Shown here piece after piece: positions 23,945 to 35,998 of a DNA stretch of 64,000 bases. How positions within the stretch are numbered: position 1 is the first letter of the stretch; each line of letters starts with the position of its first letter. The notes under the pieces were generated by a model, which was not told where the DNA came from, searched no databases, and worked only from the letters and a program-made list of their open reading frames with translations. The translations under genes were made by a program, and so were the position numbers. This DNA comes from Prosapia bicincta (Eukaryota; Arthropoda; Insecta; Hemiptera; Cercopidae), in contig JBAIZL010000002.1 in the NCBI GenBank assembly GCA_036971475.1, positions 233,200,143 through 233,264,142 on the forward strand, in the 5' to 3' direction.

Positions 23945-24085
23945 TATTTTATATTATTTGCGATCAGACGTTTTGTTAACTACAGTTTGTTAAATTGTTA
24001 ACTTAAACTCGAAGGAATCGTTTTCGTCTTACGACTTCTTCAGCCTAGTATTTTTACCGCTAGGAATGCTGCAGTTGCGCTTTTT
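23945..24085 (-). mobile_element. Penelope-like element 3' tail (copy 2)
   Basis: Same order of blocks as copy 1 at 20510-20657: on + ATTTGCGATCAGACGTTTTG, TTGTTAAATTGTTAACTTA, CGTTTTCGTCTTACGACTTC, CCGCTAGGAATGCTGCAGTTG. About 85% identical; the homology stops at GGTACCA, where the coding region would begin. A severely 5'-truncated insertion. Confidence 0.75.
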
Positions 24086-25062
24086 TGGTACCAAAACTAT
24101 ATTTGGTAAAACATTAAAACTTGTCTAATCTACAGAGCAACAAATTGTTACTGTACACTATTTGTAATAAGTAACAGAACATTTATAAAAACAAACAAAA
24201 ATACTTCTCAGGTAAGTAATAAACTATAGAACCGAAGATATTCCAGGTTCTTACAAACATCCAAGTAATGGCCTTAAACACTTTCTACATAAAGAATCGG
24301 TAACATAAAACACAATACAATACTTAACGGAATAAATCAATACGTATGGCTAAGGATAACTTTATTGTAAATAGGAAACAAGTGTTCACCTCTGACGTTA
24401 ACCTAAAACACGACAATAAGCTAGCGCCGTTAATACCCTAAGGAAGGCTATGAAAGTAATTGTAGAAACGTCGTTTCCTATTAGGCTACCAATGAGCGTT
24501 ACGCCTAAACAGCGTTGACATTCTCTTTTACATTACTTACTGTTACACTATATTGTTTATTATAATTTGTAGAAAATTGTGTCCTATGTTTTAGATTTTA
24601 AATATACTTGTAAAAAGTATCACAAGCAAGTTTCGAGCTTTGTTTGCGTGTAATGGTAATTATAAAATAATTCGATCTAGAAATTTGTCTTTTCACAAAA
24701 GCAGTAGAAATACATCAACAGTTATACGATCCATAAAGTTAAAATATACTTATTCGTTTCTAACAAGTATAATTCAGGCAATAATAGTTCTAACATTCTG
24801 TAACATATGACTAGGTTATACCATTCACATATTTACAATACATATACTGCGTTGTCTTACCTTCTTTAACTCTGTATAATATATCAGACTACATTTAATT
24901 TGTACTTTCATGTAGATAATTATTATTATTAGGTTTACAAATGTCGTAACTCTTATATAAATTTGATCGATTATTCATTTCATTAATTATTGTCATATTA
25001 TTTATTTAAAAGAATTATGTTACTTTGAAAATAAACACATGACCAGGCCTAACTAATTTGTG
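24086..25062. other. Unassigned AT-rich stretch
   Basis: No recognisable gene, repeat copy or RNA. Confidence 0.4.
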
Positions 25063-25102
25063 TGGTGTGTGTGTGTGTGTGTGTGTGTGTTTGTGTGTGT
25101 GC

Positions 25103-25133
<31 letters not shown>

Positions 25134-25274
25134 GGTGTGTGCGTGCTCGCGCGTGTGTGTGTGTGTGTGAGAGAGAGAGAGAAAGAGTGTGTGTGTGTGT
25201 GAGAGAGAGAGATTTTGGGTGTGTGTGTGTGTGAGAGGGAGAGAGAGTGTGTCTTTGTGTGTGTGTGAGTGTGG

Positions 25275-25342
<68 letters not shown>

Positions 25343-25392
25343 AAAGGACAGAAAGTGTGTGCGAGCGCGTGTATGTGTGTGTAAGTGTGAGT
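25063..25392. repeat. Compound GT/GA/GC microsatellite
   Basis: About 330 bp of alternating (GT)n, (GA)n and (GC)n tracts. The CGCGCGCG stretch with adjoining GT tracts is a potential Z-DNA former (inference). Confidence 0.95.
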
Positions 25393-27381
25393 GTATTTTT
25401 TAAAACAATATGTCTATTCTTTATTTTCCAATTGGTATGTTCTATATAAAAGTTAGAACGATATTTTTGACATCATTACCAACAGTTATATTATGTGCAA
25501 TTGTACTTTACACCTATAATGATGATGATAAAAAAGTCATCGAAACCAGTTGAAGATAAATTTATATATAAGTTGAGTGAGTTGAATATCGTGAGTTTAG
25601 TGGATCGTAGTATTATATTATTACTTAGAAAGTCAACTGAAATAAAAGCAGTTGCATTGTAATTAATGCCTTTGCCCTGCATTTCCAATATTACACTGTT
25701 ACAATAAGCTTCTAATTATACGGCTTCGTACTTACGTAGAACAAAAAGCTTTTACCGAAAATGTTTTAAAATTTTAGCCTTTTAGCTTTCTTAGAGTCAT
25801 ATTCGAACATATTGAACATCAGCTGTTTCTATCGCCACATAAACGTTATGGTGCACTTTAAAAAATTGCAATTTACTTATAATAAACATTTAATCACAAC
25901 AGATTTAAAAGGAAAAATGGACTTTCTTGTAAAAAAACGTTATAAAATCTATATATAAAACAAGAAAAAGAAATTTATCCAAGGATTTCAATATATATAT
26001 TGTATATTGTCGCATCGTATCCGTAATCCGTAGGCAGTACTAAATTACTAAATGATTGATTTTGTTAATTTTTTAATGGAAATTTATAAATTATAAACGA
26101 AATTGTTATATGCCTTGCATAAAAATTATATTATTCATTTTAAGTTTCTACATAACCTGATAATTATTTCTATTCAAAAGTTTATAAAAGTATAAAATTT
26201 TGACATTTGCTTTACATGTACAAGCTGTTATCAAATTTGAAGAAAATGCGGGCGCATTACCCCTCAAAAAAATCATCGTCTATCATTTTTATTTTTATAA
26301 TATTTTTCGGAAAACAGTAGCATACATGTGGCGTTTGTATATACAAAAAAAACTACTGAAATATGCGACGTAACAATTATCTATTACTAATTTTGTCTAT
26401 TTTTATTATTAAGTAATAATATTACATTTGTTAATATTACCAAATTATTATTTATCACTATTTACCACCTAATATTATTACTTTAATTTCACTTCAATAT
26501 TTGAATTTAAAGAGGCCTAACCTCTATATTTACCGTCCCAGGAATCATTTTTCAAGGCACGCCATTGCTCTACCTGTCATTTAGGCAGGACTGAGGGAAA
26601 GCCGTATATATTCTCGGACTGAGAATAGAGCAAAATTTTCGTGTCCAAGAGACGCTTGCCTCAAGAAGACCTACTCTCAACTGAGGTATGAATGTGGTGT
26701 CTCTTCTACTACCTACGTTCATAATAAAATCACAACTTAGTATCTAGAAGAATGATTAAAGTTTGAATAGAAGTGAATGTATAATGACGTGTATTGTTGA
26801 AAAATTGCAGTATCAGCTATAATGTAAATCTCTTTTTATATTGTGAATGTATAATTTTATTGGGACAGTATTCTGTACATATTGTAATTTTGTTAAATAA
26901 ACGCCTCTGAAGAAAACATTTTTTAAATGCTGAATCGTTGGGCGATGAATCTTTTCATTTACATTTGTCTGTGGTTACCTTTCTTAAATACCTTTCTTTT
27001 ATATATATTCGGAGAAGAACAGAGCCATTAATTGTGTATATATATAGCTGAATGCTATATGTTTATTCTATATTGCCTTATAATAACTAATAGTGTAGTA
27101 TTTATACTTCATTTATAACCATATATTACGATTTATCTTAAAACCAAGTAATTCAATATTTATCTTTATGTTCCTTCGTTGTCGATTTTGTTACAATACC
27201 AATGAATAAAGATTAATAAAAGGTAAATTATCGATCACTACTAGATGTGTACGAGGTGATCAAATTACAAATGTTAATTTTTCAATTACTTCTATTAGTT
27301 CACACTCTATACATTTCGTTCATATTTTCAAACTTCAACAAAATAAATTTTTATTCATTTTCTCAAGTTCAAACACATGTT
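25393..27381. other. AT-rich stretch with one dispersed-repeat copy
   Basis: Holds the + copy of an inverted repeat pair at 25951-26088. No coding region was recognised; GAGGCCTAACCTC at 26511-26523 and a GC-richer patch at 26530-26700 are unexplained. Confidence 0.4.
25951..26088 (+). repeat. Dispersed repeat, + copy
   Basis: Matches the complement of 29023-29171. Shared segments include ATATATAAAACA-GAAAAAGAAATT, ATCCAAGGATT, TTGTCGCA-CGTATCCGTAA and GTAGGCAGTACTAAATTACT; about 90% identical outside the TA tract. Family unknown. Confidence 0.7.
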
Positions 27382-27692
27382 TAAAATATATTTAAGTAAA
27401 GAGTCGAGGAACACAAACAGAACACCAACTCAGCATTTTACAATCACATAATAGAAACAAGACACAAATACACAGACATTTACCACAACCTAGAAATCTT
27501 ACACGTCAAGAAAAAAAACCACATCTCCACACGCTAGAACACTTTGAGATTTACAGACACACAAAAACACAAAGTACAAACATACTAAATGGACAAACAC
27601 AATACAAATCACACATACTATTTGATACTATTGAAAACCTACCTTTAAAACCGCCACCACTTGACCCGGCATCTCCAAGCAGAAGACACTGA
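27382..27692 (+). pseudogene. Penelope-like element: GIY-YIG endonuclease C-terminus
   Basis: The plus strand reads EEHKQNTNSAFYNHIIETRH, then YHNLEILHVKKKNHIST, then after a one-base shift near 27533 LEHFEIYRHTKTQSTNILNG, QTQYKSHILFDTIE and a short Pro-rich tail with a TGA at 27690-27692. These are the post-GIY-YIG blocks of Penelope-like endonucleases (KEH, NHI-ETxH, LEILH, LExFEIYxH). The GIY-YIG motif and RT are missing. It is a different subfamily from the 20.6-21.2 kb copy. CTGATGA of a hammerhead-like core overlaps the stop codon (27689-27695). Confidence 0.8.
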
Positions 27693-28720
27693 TGAAGAGC
27701 ACCACGTAGCGATCGAAAACGTTCTGTCTCAGTAAGATTTAATAAATTTATAAAATTTAAAGTTCGGATAGTCATAAACTATTGCTAAGTGATTAATTAA
27801 GATTCACCGAACGTAATGGACTACAAAATTCAAAAAGGTTTTTAAAGTTATTGTGGATGACACTTGTTGTTCATTTAATGTCAACCACTGTTCATTGTTT
27901 CTTTATATTGTTACTAAGTAGATAGATTGTTTGGATGGATGAAACGACATTTTTCCATTATGATAAAAATACTGTCTGTTTTACTTTTGTATTAATCACA
28001 ATTCACTAATCCATATTTTATTCGATAATAATCTTAGTGAAGTGTATTGTTCTGTGAGACTATGCAAGCTATTCTAATATTATGTAGATTGCAATGGGCG
28101 CAAAGCATTATTATAACTAAGCAAATAGAATAATTTCCTCAGACGCTGTATGTCTAGGATATGACGTCATATTGTTCCCTGCTAACCTGATTATTCCCCA
28201 GATAATCTACGGCAATACCCGGAGTGTAGTTAGTTCAAGTGCCTGCAATGCCGTATCCCCTTCACAGCCCTAGTGTGACATCGACGTACTTTTGTAGACA
28301 TGTATAAAGTGATGGCATAACCTACATACTACCAATTCACTAAGGGTTCATTTATATACATTATTTCATACTTAAATGTGTCAGTATTTTTCCGGTAGTA
28401 TTCAAAATCCACACGTAGTTTTAGTTTAGAAGTAGAAATAGATGTATGCCTAGGTCTGGATTACTTTGTTCATTTGCTTTTGTATGTTTCACAACATTAG
28501 GTTTAGGATTTACAAGTTTTCCTATTCTTGTAACAACGTCTACAAGCCCCTACGTTTTTTATTATTATATTTCTTCTATTAACTCTTGATATATATCTTG
28601 TACAAAATTTAATCGATAATAAAATACTTTTTTTCATCCAACCAAGTTCAAATATATATATCTATTTTTTACCTATAGCGGATGATTAACTTTATTAATG
28701 TTAATAAAGTTTGTTCAAAT
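27693..28720. other. Unassigned AT-rich stretch
   Basis: The first ~90 bases are probably the 3' tail of the Penelope-like fragment. Nothing else is recognised. Confidence 0.4.
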
Positions 28721-28750
28721 ATTTATTCAAAAAAAAAATTATAAAATTTT

Positions 28751-28822
28751 GGGGGTCTACCTAGATTCGAACTATGAATCTTCATGTTCAAAGTCAGCGC
28801 GCTTTTGCACTGCTCCAACTTT
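28751..28822 (-). mobile_element. tRNA-derived SINE head (A and B boxes)
   Basis: On the minus strand the sequence starts with GTTGGAGCAGTGCAAAAGCG (A-box-like; compare TRGCNNAGTGG) and ~40 nt later has AGTTCGAATCT (B-box-like; compare GGTTCGANTCC). It continues GGTAGACCCCCAAAATTTT, a common start for a SINE body. The cloverleaf is not preserved well enough for a tRNA gene. The AT-rich sequence from 28750 down to ~28600 may be the body and tail. Confidence 0.65.
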
Positions 28823-29022
28823 CCAATTCCAAGAAATAAATTTGTTAAAGACGTATATGAATTTTTCCCCCATCTGGTTCTCGTCGAAACATCCATTGTA
28901 GGCTACCACCTTAAACTGTTGCCATGGTTACCGAAATATCATAAATAGTATTGTTAAGAGGAATAAAACGAATAAAATAAACAAACTTCGTTATAACCTC
29001 GAATAATTTAAACAAAACGAAA

Positions 29023-29171
29023 TAAATTTCCATTTAAAAAATTAACAAAATCAATCATTTAGTAATTTAGTACTGCCTACGGTTTACGGATACGGTGCGA
29101 CAATATACAATATATATATATATATATATATTGTAATCCTTGGATGAATTTCTTTTTCGTGTTTTATATAT
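29023..29171 (-). repeat. Dispersed repeat, - copy
   Basis: Reverse-complement partner of 25951-26088, with an internal (TA)n tract (29111-29131) expanded relative to the partner. Confidence 0.7.
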
Positions 29172-29312
29172 ACACAAGTAAATGACACTTTCATAAACAA
29201 GAAATTTTATTTTATTTTTCTTCATATATTGAAGCTTTTTGCTGATTGGCAGTATCAGCATTATCAACAGCTCTTCAAACTACGTTATAGTTCTATGACT
29301 ACATCTGGACTC

Positions 29313-29359
<47 letters not shown>

Positions 29360-29363
<4 letters not shown>

Positions 29364-29752
29364 TGGTAATAATAATTTCGGAGGACCAATAATTATTATA
29401 ATTATATAAACTAATAGATTGTACTTACGTGCACCATGGAATACGCACTTATCACACTCGCGTATTAAATAAGCGATTTCTGGCCAGAAAACTTGTTCGT
29501 ATTCCACGCACTGATCACTTAGGTTTAAACATTAATAAAATATTACATTTACGGGTGCTAGTACCTAAGGTACGGAGATTGAAAGTATAACAATTATTAG
29601 AACGTAGTGGTGTATCGAACTACACTCCGGAAAGGTCTAATTTGCTCTGCCGGTCCAAACGGCAGAAACCTTATCGCGGGTGAGCTTGTCTGACTTTGGC
29701 GGCGAGTTTAAAATAAAGGAAATGAGTCTATATTAAGTTTAAATACGGAACA
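29360..29752 (-). repeat. BEL/Pao 3' LTR
   Basis: 393 bp, terminal TG...CA. Differs from the partner at about two positions near its outer left end (29369-29376). Followed inwards by a tract that reads GGATTCAAGGCCCCCGG on the minus strand, not a typical polypurine tract. Confidence 0.93.
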
Positions 29753-29900
29753 TACCGGGGGCCTTGAATCCTTCTAGGATTCAAAGAGAACTAACACAAA
29801 TATAATATGTTGAGAGTTTATCAAAAATAAAAAAAGGTCATAAAAGAAAATAAAAATATCCTTTTTTACAAAAAATTGAGCACCCTATGGCGCAAGTTCA

Positions 29901-32900
29901 TTATGAGCGTAGAGGTAGAGGGAAAACCTTGTGAGCAGGTCTTGTCAAGGTTCCCTGCTTTGTCTTCAAATGAACCACTCTTACTACACCATCCTTTCCT
30001 GGAGAAACACTACTTATCCTAGCCAGAGGCCATGCGAGAGGTGGTGCAGGTTGCTGGACTAACACGAGGTCTCCGACGCGTAGGTTGACAGTTGGCACGT
30101 TCCACTTCCCCCGTTGCTGAAGATTATGGATATATTCTAGATGTCATCTCTTCCAAATACGCTGGTGAAAGGCCTTGATTAGCTGCCAGTGCTTGAGTCG
30201 GTTGGCAGGAGCGTTGAAAAGATCCTCTTCTGGAACTGAAACCAATGAAGATCCTATTAAGAAGTGACCCGGGGTGAGTGCATTGAGGTCTGAGGCGTCG
30301 TTTGACAGAGGTGTGAGAGGTCTCGAATTCAAAATAGCCTCTACTTGAGTTGTGAGAGTGGAAAATTCACATAGAGTTAAAATATGTTCACCGATGACAC
30401 GTCGGAGGTGATGTTTTGCACTCTTGATTGCTGCTTCCCAAAGACCACCTTGATGAGGAGCTGCAGGCGGGTTGAAATGAAAGTTGATATTGTGTTGTGA
30501 TGAGAATTCAGCAAGAGGGGTTCGGCCTGAAGAGATGATGAGATTTTGTAAAGCATTATTCGCTCCAACGAAATTCGTTCCACAGTCAGAATAAATATTT
30601 GTGCAAAGACCGCGTCTAGACACAAATCGGGTGAGAGCGGCAATAAACCCATCTGTCGACAGGTCCGATACTACTTCAATGTGTACAGCCTTTGTCACAA
30701 GGCAAACAAAGATACAAATATATGCTTTTGTCAAGCGAATCGAGCGCAAATTGTGCATCTTGATGTTAAAAGGACCTCCGTAGTCAATTCCGGTGTTGAG
30801 AAACGGACGAGATGGAGTTAATCATGCTCTTGGTAAATCACCCATGAGCGGAGATTTATTGTGAGGCTTGTGTCGAAAACATACAACACATTGAAAAATG
30901 CGAGAGCGTATTACACTTCGGGCCGAGAGTATCCACACATCCTGTGCAAGAAGTGATTGAGTCAATTGAGCGCCCGAGTGTAAGTATTTTCGATGATAAA
31001 AATCAATAAGAAGGTTGACGACATGATGTCGCTTGGGCAAAATCACAGGATGTTGCACATCCGTAGGAAGTTTTAAAGCGTTGAGACGTCCTCCCACTCG
31101 TAGGATATCATCCTTGTCGAGAAAGGGAGAGAGTCGGCGGAGTTGTGACGGGGCAGGTGTAGTTGGATCCTTCTTCATGGCAACGATGTATTCTCAGAAC
31201 GCTGATTCTTGAACCATCTTGAAAATTGCCAGTCTTGACGCTCTCATTTCCAGAGTGTTGAGAGGACCATCGAGCTTTCTTGAATGACGAGCGTTATGAG
31301 TAAATCGCAAAATATAAGCCATCACACGCTGGAGTCGGCTAAAGTGAGAAAACTGAGTGAGGAGCTCCCATTCATGAGGAGCAGTTGATATGAGAGATAT
31401 AGGTGAAATGGGTTTCTCTTCTCCTGTGTCAGTAAGTTTTGCAGGCATAAAATGAGATACCGGCCAGTTATCATTAGATTTTTGTAGCCAAAAGGGGCCG
31501 TACCACCATAATGAGTGCTGTGGTAAATCTTTAGGAAGTAACCCACGCGACGCGCAATCAGCAGGATTATCTTCACTCGCTACGTGTCTCCAGTAATGAG
31601 AAGGCACTAATTCTTGTATCTGGGCTACCCGGTTGGCAACAAACGTCTTCAATCGATGAAGAGGTGTTTGTAACCATGTCAGTGTTACTGTCAAATCACA
31701 CCATAGAAATACAGAAGAAAATTCCACCCTTTTTTCAAAAAGAGAGATAACATATCCCACTAGTTGGGCGAGTAAATGAACTGCACTTAGCTCTAATCGA
31801 GGTACCGTGAGCCTTTTCAAAGGGGCTACCCGAGTCTTCGATATTACTTGCCGAATTAACACAGAGTCGTCGCTATGTTGGCATCTCAAGTAAACGACGG
31901 CGGCATAACCGTTCTCAGAAGCATCTGAGAAACCGCGTAACTCAAAGTTTCTCGAGTGTGTTATTCGTAATGCACGAGGAATTACAATTTCTCGTAGAGT
32001 ATTAGCCGAGTCTGTAAAGGTTTGCCATAATTTCAATTGTTCAGATGGAAGTGGTTCATCCCAGTTCAATCCTTTGATCCAGAGTAGTTGCATAAAACGT
32101 TTGGCCCACATAACAATGGGTGAGAGAAATCCACAAGGGTCGTAAATCTGGGCAATGATACCGAGAATTTGACGTTTAGTCCTGGAATTGTGAGGAAAAT
32201 TCAAATTATAGGTAAACGTATCGGTAGAGTGTGACCAGTGAAGACCTAATATAGTGAAATGTGGTTGTTTACTACCTTGAAGGAATACAGGGGTCTCTAA
32301 ATGAGCGTCAGGAAGATCTTGGAGCAGTTGGCTGGAGTTAGATGTCCATTTGCGTAGTTCAAAGCCTCTGCGAGCCAGGAGCGAGATGAGTTGCTTACGG
32401 AGGCTCAAAGCCTTTTCTTCAGAGTCAGCTCCAGAGATGATGTCATCTACGAACGTCTGCGTGCGTAGAATATTTGCAGCTTCAGGATAGGAGTCACCTT
32501 CGTCTGCAGCGAGCTGATGTAAGGTTCTAATGGCAAGATACGGTGAACAATTCACTCCGTAAGTCACTGTCGTGAGCTTGTAGATTAAAGAGGGCTGATC
32601 TGGACTTTCACGCCATAAGATCATCTGATAGCACTGGTCATCAGGGTGCATTTTTACCTGTCTATACATTTGACGAATGTCACAAGAAAAAACAACGTTA
32701 TGAATCCGAAAATTTAGTAATAAATCACAAATATTCGTTTGCATCTTTTTGCTGTTAATAAAATATTATTAAGAGAAATACCATTAGAGGTTTCAGAACT
32801 AGCATCAAATACAGTACGTAAACGAGTTGTGCTGCTAGACTCCTTTAAAACACCATGGTGAGGAAGGAAGTAATGAGGTACAGTTAGATCAGTATTATGA

Positions 32901-35150
32901 GCGTATATCATGTGACCAGAGGCTAAGTAGTCGGCCATAAAATCAGTATATAGGGATTTAAATTGAGGTTGAGCACTAAATTTCTTCTCTAGAGAATGCA
33001 GTCTTTGTTCTGCATTTAAACGAGATTGACCCAGAGGAGGATGTTCAGTCTTGAATGGTAGTCGGACGCAATATCGGCCAGATTGGTCCCGAGTATGAGT
33101 GGCGAGAAAGTGATCTTCACATAATGTATCTTCTTGAGAAAGCTTAGACACAGCAGGGGGTTCTTCCTGTTGCCAAAACCTTTGTAGTGAGTTGTGAAGG
33201 TCAATGTCGTTGACAACTAGAAGTGTAGTTGATAATTGAGAGCTGGAGTTACTATGAAGTTCACTGCCAGATAGACATGGTGCGTTACCCATTACTAAAA
33301 AGCCAAAGTGTGTGCCTATTAGCCTGGGTAAACCAGGTCCGAGGTTATAAGATTCTTGAGTAAGTATGAGTGGAAATAAAGCACCACCAAGAAGAACGTC
33401 TATGCCTCCTGGCAAGTGAAACGTAGGGTCTGCCAAAACATAAGGACGAACCTTGGAAAGAACTTCAGAGTCTACCTGTGTGCTTGGTAGGTTAACACAT
33501 ATTTTTTCCAATATTAAAAATCTTTCATTAATTGAAATAACCTTACCCCCAAGAGTTTCAACAGCAACTGAGGTGAGACCTTTTGAGCGTAAGGGTACCT
33601 GAGACAATCCTACCACACTATGAGTGGTCTTAGTACGAGGAGCACACAATAATTGAGCAGCACGCTCGGTGAGAAAACAAGATTGACTGCCAGAGTCAAC
33701 AAGAGCACGAAATACATGAGTAATACCGTTAGACGAGGTAAGCTTAACAAGTAGAGTGCCTAAGAGAACAGTATTAGAGATTTGAGACGTATTCTGCTTT
33801 TCTAGACAGGTCATAGTGATTGGAGAAGGGGTTATTTCCTGTTGAAGTGTCGGAGAGTCTTGACACGAAGTTTGAGGTGTGGTCCGTTGCATCGTAGAGG
33901 GATTTTCAAAATGTAATAATGTATGATGATTTTTGTGGCATTCGTAGCAACTAAACTTTGACCTACAGTCCTTAAGATGGTGAGTACCTAAGCATGAGGT
34001 ACAACGCCCCTTTTCCTTTACAATTTTGAGACGGGATTTGGCGTCCTGACTCTTGAAGTCCGGACACGAATATACCTTATGATAAATTTTATTACATATA
34101 AAGCATGGATGAGGTTTAACTTTAATGGAGGAGCCTTCTCCATAATTGTAGGACATCAGTGATACTTTTTGTTTAAAGTATTTATTTTGGGAACCAGAGG
34201 GGGTGCGTGATCCAGACGAGGAGGGTTTCGAGGTGAAAGGAGAATGAAGATTGGCATCTTCAACTTCATTACATTCTTTATTTAAAAACTTAATAATTTC
34301 CGCTGCATCAGGTATTGTAGTGGAGTCAACTCTCTCTTGAGTAATACTTGATGAACGGAAGTTTTCAAAACGGTTCCTAAGTTCACTATCCATTTTCCGT
34401 AAAAGCATAGCAGATAACAAAGGATTTATACTAGTGATATCGATGTCAAGACCTTTAAGAGCTTGTATATTTTCTGAGTATAAATTTACAAAATTTCTCA
34501 TTTGTTTAGGAGTGTTGTTTACAGAGGGCAAATCTAAAATTTGATTAAGGTGTAAAGTAACTAACCGCCTCGGCGAGTGATATCTTTCTTTTAATAAGTC
34601 ATAGGCCACTTTATAGTTAGCGTCAGAAATAGGGAGAGATTTAATTAAATTTTGCGGTTCTCCTGAGATAACGCTCAATAAATATTGAAGTTTAGAAACT
34701 GCTGGTAACGATGCATTTTCATGAATGCTAGCGTTAAATATATTAATGAATGACATCCATTCGAGCAATTCACCATCGAAATGCTTGAGTTCAAGCTTAG
34801 GCAGTCGTATATGTAACTGAGGAGTAACTATTTCACATTTAGGCCTTGTTGATGACATCTTACTTTCTATAGAATATACGGTAGAATTAACATAATCAAC
34901 TAACTCATTGATGCTGTTAAGAGGAGCGTAGTTGGGTTGAAAATTCGAGTTAGCCTGTATTTCTAGTTCATGATAAATGTCTAAAATATCAGAAAATTCT
35001 TCACGAAGCCTATTTATAGATTTAGTGCGCACCAACAATTTTTGCAGGATTGACTTATCAGATGTTTTTTTTTGTTAGATCAAAAATCTCTTGAATTTGA
35101 CTAAATATATTGTCTTTCTTTGATTTAATAACTGCCAAAGATTTTGCCAT
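29901..35150 (-). pseudogene. BEL/Pao gag-pol polyprotein, frameshifted with three TGA codons
   Basis: Start ATG at 35148-35150 (MAKSLAVIKSKKD); a run of 9 A (35052-35060) shifts the frame, and the large gag-protease block is then open from ~35038 to 32714. In order it shows the BEL gag domain (LPKLELKHFDGELLEW), Cys-His knuckles (CFICNKIYHKVYSCPDF, CTSCLGTHH), the aspartic protease ALVDSGSQSCFL, and the RT start. A 5-A run near 32750 shifts it again. From 32744 to 29901 one frame continues with RT (active site TFVDDIIS), RNase H (FSDASENGYAAVVY), integrase (HIEVVSDLSTDGF, IYSDCGTNFVGANNA, HQGGLWEAAIK) and the C-terminal domain (LRVGDLVLVQQ), broken only by TGA at 31194-31196, 30822-30824 and 30144-30146. 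Catalytic residues appear intact. The protein would make the particle, copy the RNA and integrate the cDNA. No env was seen. Confidence 0.92.
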
Positions 35151-35562
35151 GATTAAATGATAGTTTTATAGTAGAAGATGAGATAACTGCTTTAATTTTT
35201 AAATTACAAAATGGTTTAAAGAGGTTAGGCCTATGAGCGTATATGTTTAACGGAGAGATAAATAAGCTTAAGTAAACAACAAATCGAAGTAGGCTCAATG
35301 AGATAACTGAAATCACTTTTCATAAACTTTACAATTAATTTAAACCAACACATTAATGCACGCCAAAGCCAAACAAAGATAAGAGAGGATCAGCTGTTTC
35401 ATATACTGCCACATGAAACTAGTTTTCCAGTGTTTGCATGCACAGACAAAGTTTGAAAAAACTTGTAAAAATTGTAGAATGAACACATATAATGAAATGT
35501 ATTTTATTTTATTTTTATATATAGGTCTTAAGGCTCAAGATCCGGCCCGGCTGGACCAAATT

Positions 35563-35951
35563 TGTTTGGTAACAATAGTTTCGGAGGACCAATAATTATT
35601 ATAATTATATAAACTAATAGATTGTACTTACGTGCACCATGGAATACGCACTTATCACACTCGCGTATTAAATAAGCGATTTCTGGCCAGAAAACTTGTT
35701 CGTATTCCACGCACTGATCACTTAGGTTTAAACATTAATAAAATATTACATTTACGGGTGCTAGTACCTAAGGTACGGAGATTGAAAGTATAACAATTAT
35801 TAGAACGTAGTGGTGTATCGAACTACACTCCGGAAAGGTCTAATTTGCTCTGCCGGTCCAAACGGCAGAAACCTTATCGCGGGTGAGCTTGTCTGACTTT
35901 GGCGGCGAGTTTAAAATAAAGGAAATGAGTCTATATTAAGTTTAAATACGG

Positions 35952-35955
<4 letters not shown>
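35563..35955 (-). repeat. BEL/Pao 5' LTR
   Basis: 393 bp, same length as the partner. It presumably holds the promoter for the minus-strand transcript. Immediately inside (35545-35562) the minus strand reads AATTTGGTCCAGCCGGGC; TGGTCCAGCCGGGC is a plausible tRNA primer-binding site. Confidence 0.93.

Positions 35956-35998
<43 letters not shown>

Larger units (their letters stand above)
29360..35955 (-). mobile_element. BEL/Pao LTR retrotransposon, nearly complete
   Basis: 6,596 bp bounded by two 393-bp LTRs that begin and end with TG...CA. The element lies in a TA repeat: TATAT precedes 29360 and follows 35955, which fits a 5-bp target duplication although a TA tract makes this ambiguous. 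The internal part encodes a single gag-pol polyprotein on the minus strand. The LTRs differ at about two positions, so insertion is recent, yet the ORF has two homopolymer frameshifts and three TGA codons. Confidence 0.93.

Noticed and set aside
25063..25392. CRISPR-like array of short repeats
   Set aside because: Simple dinucleotide tracts without unique spacers, in a eukaryotic context.
28751..28822. Functional tRNA gene
   Set aside because: Boxes are present but the arms do not pair well and the anticodon loop is not clear; a SINE head explains it better.
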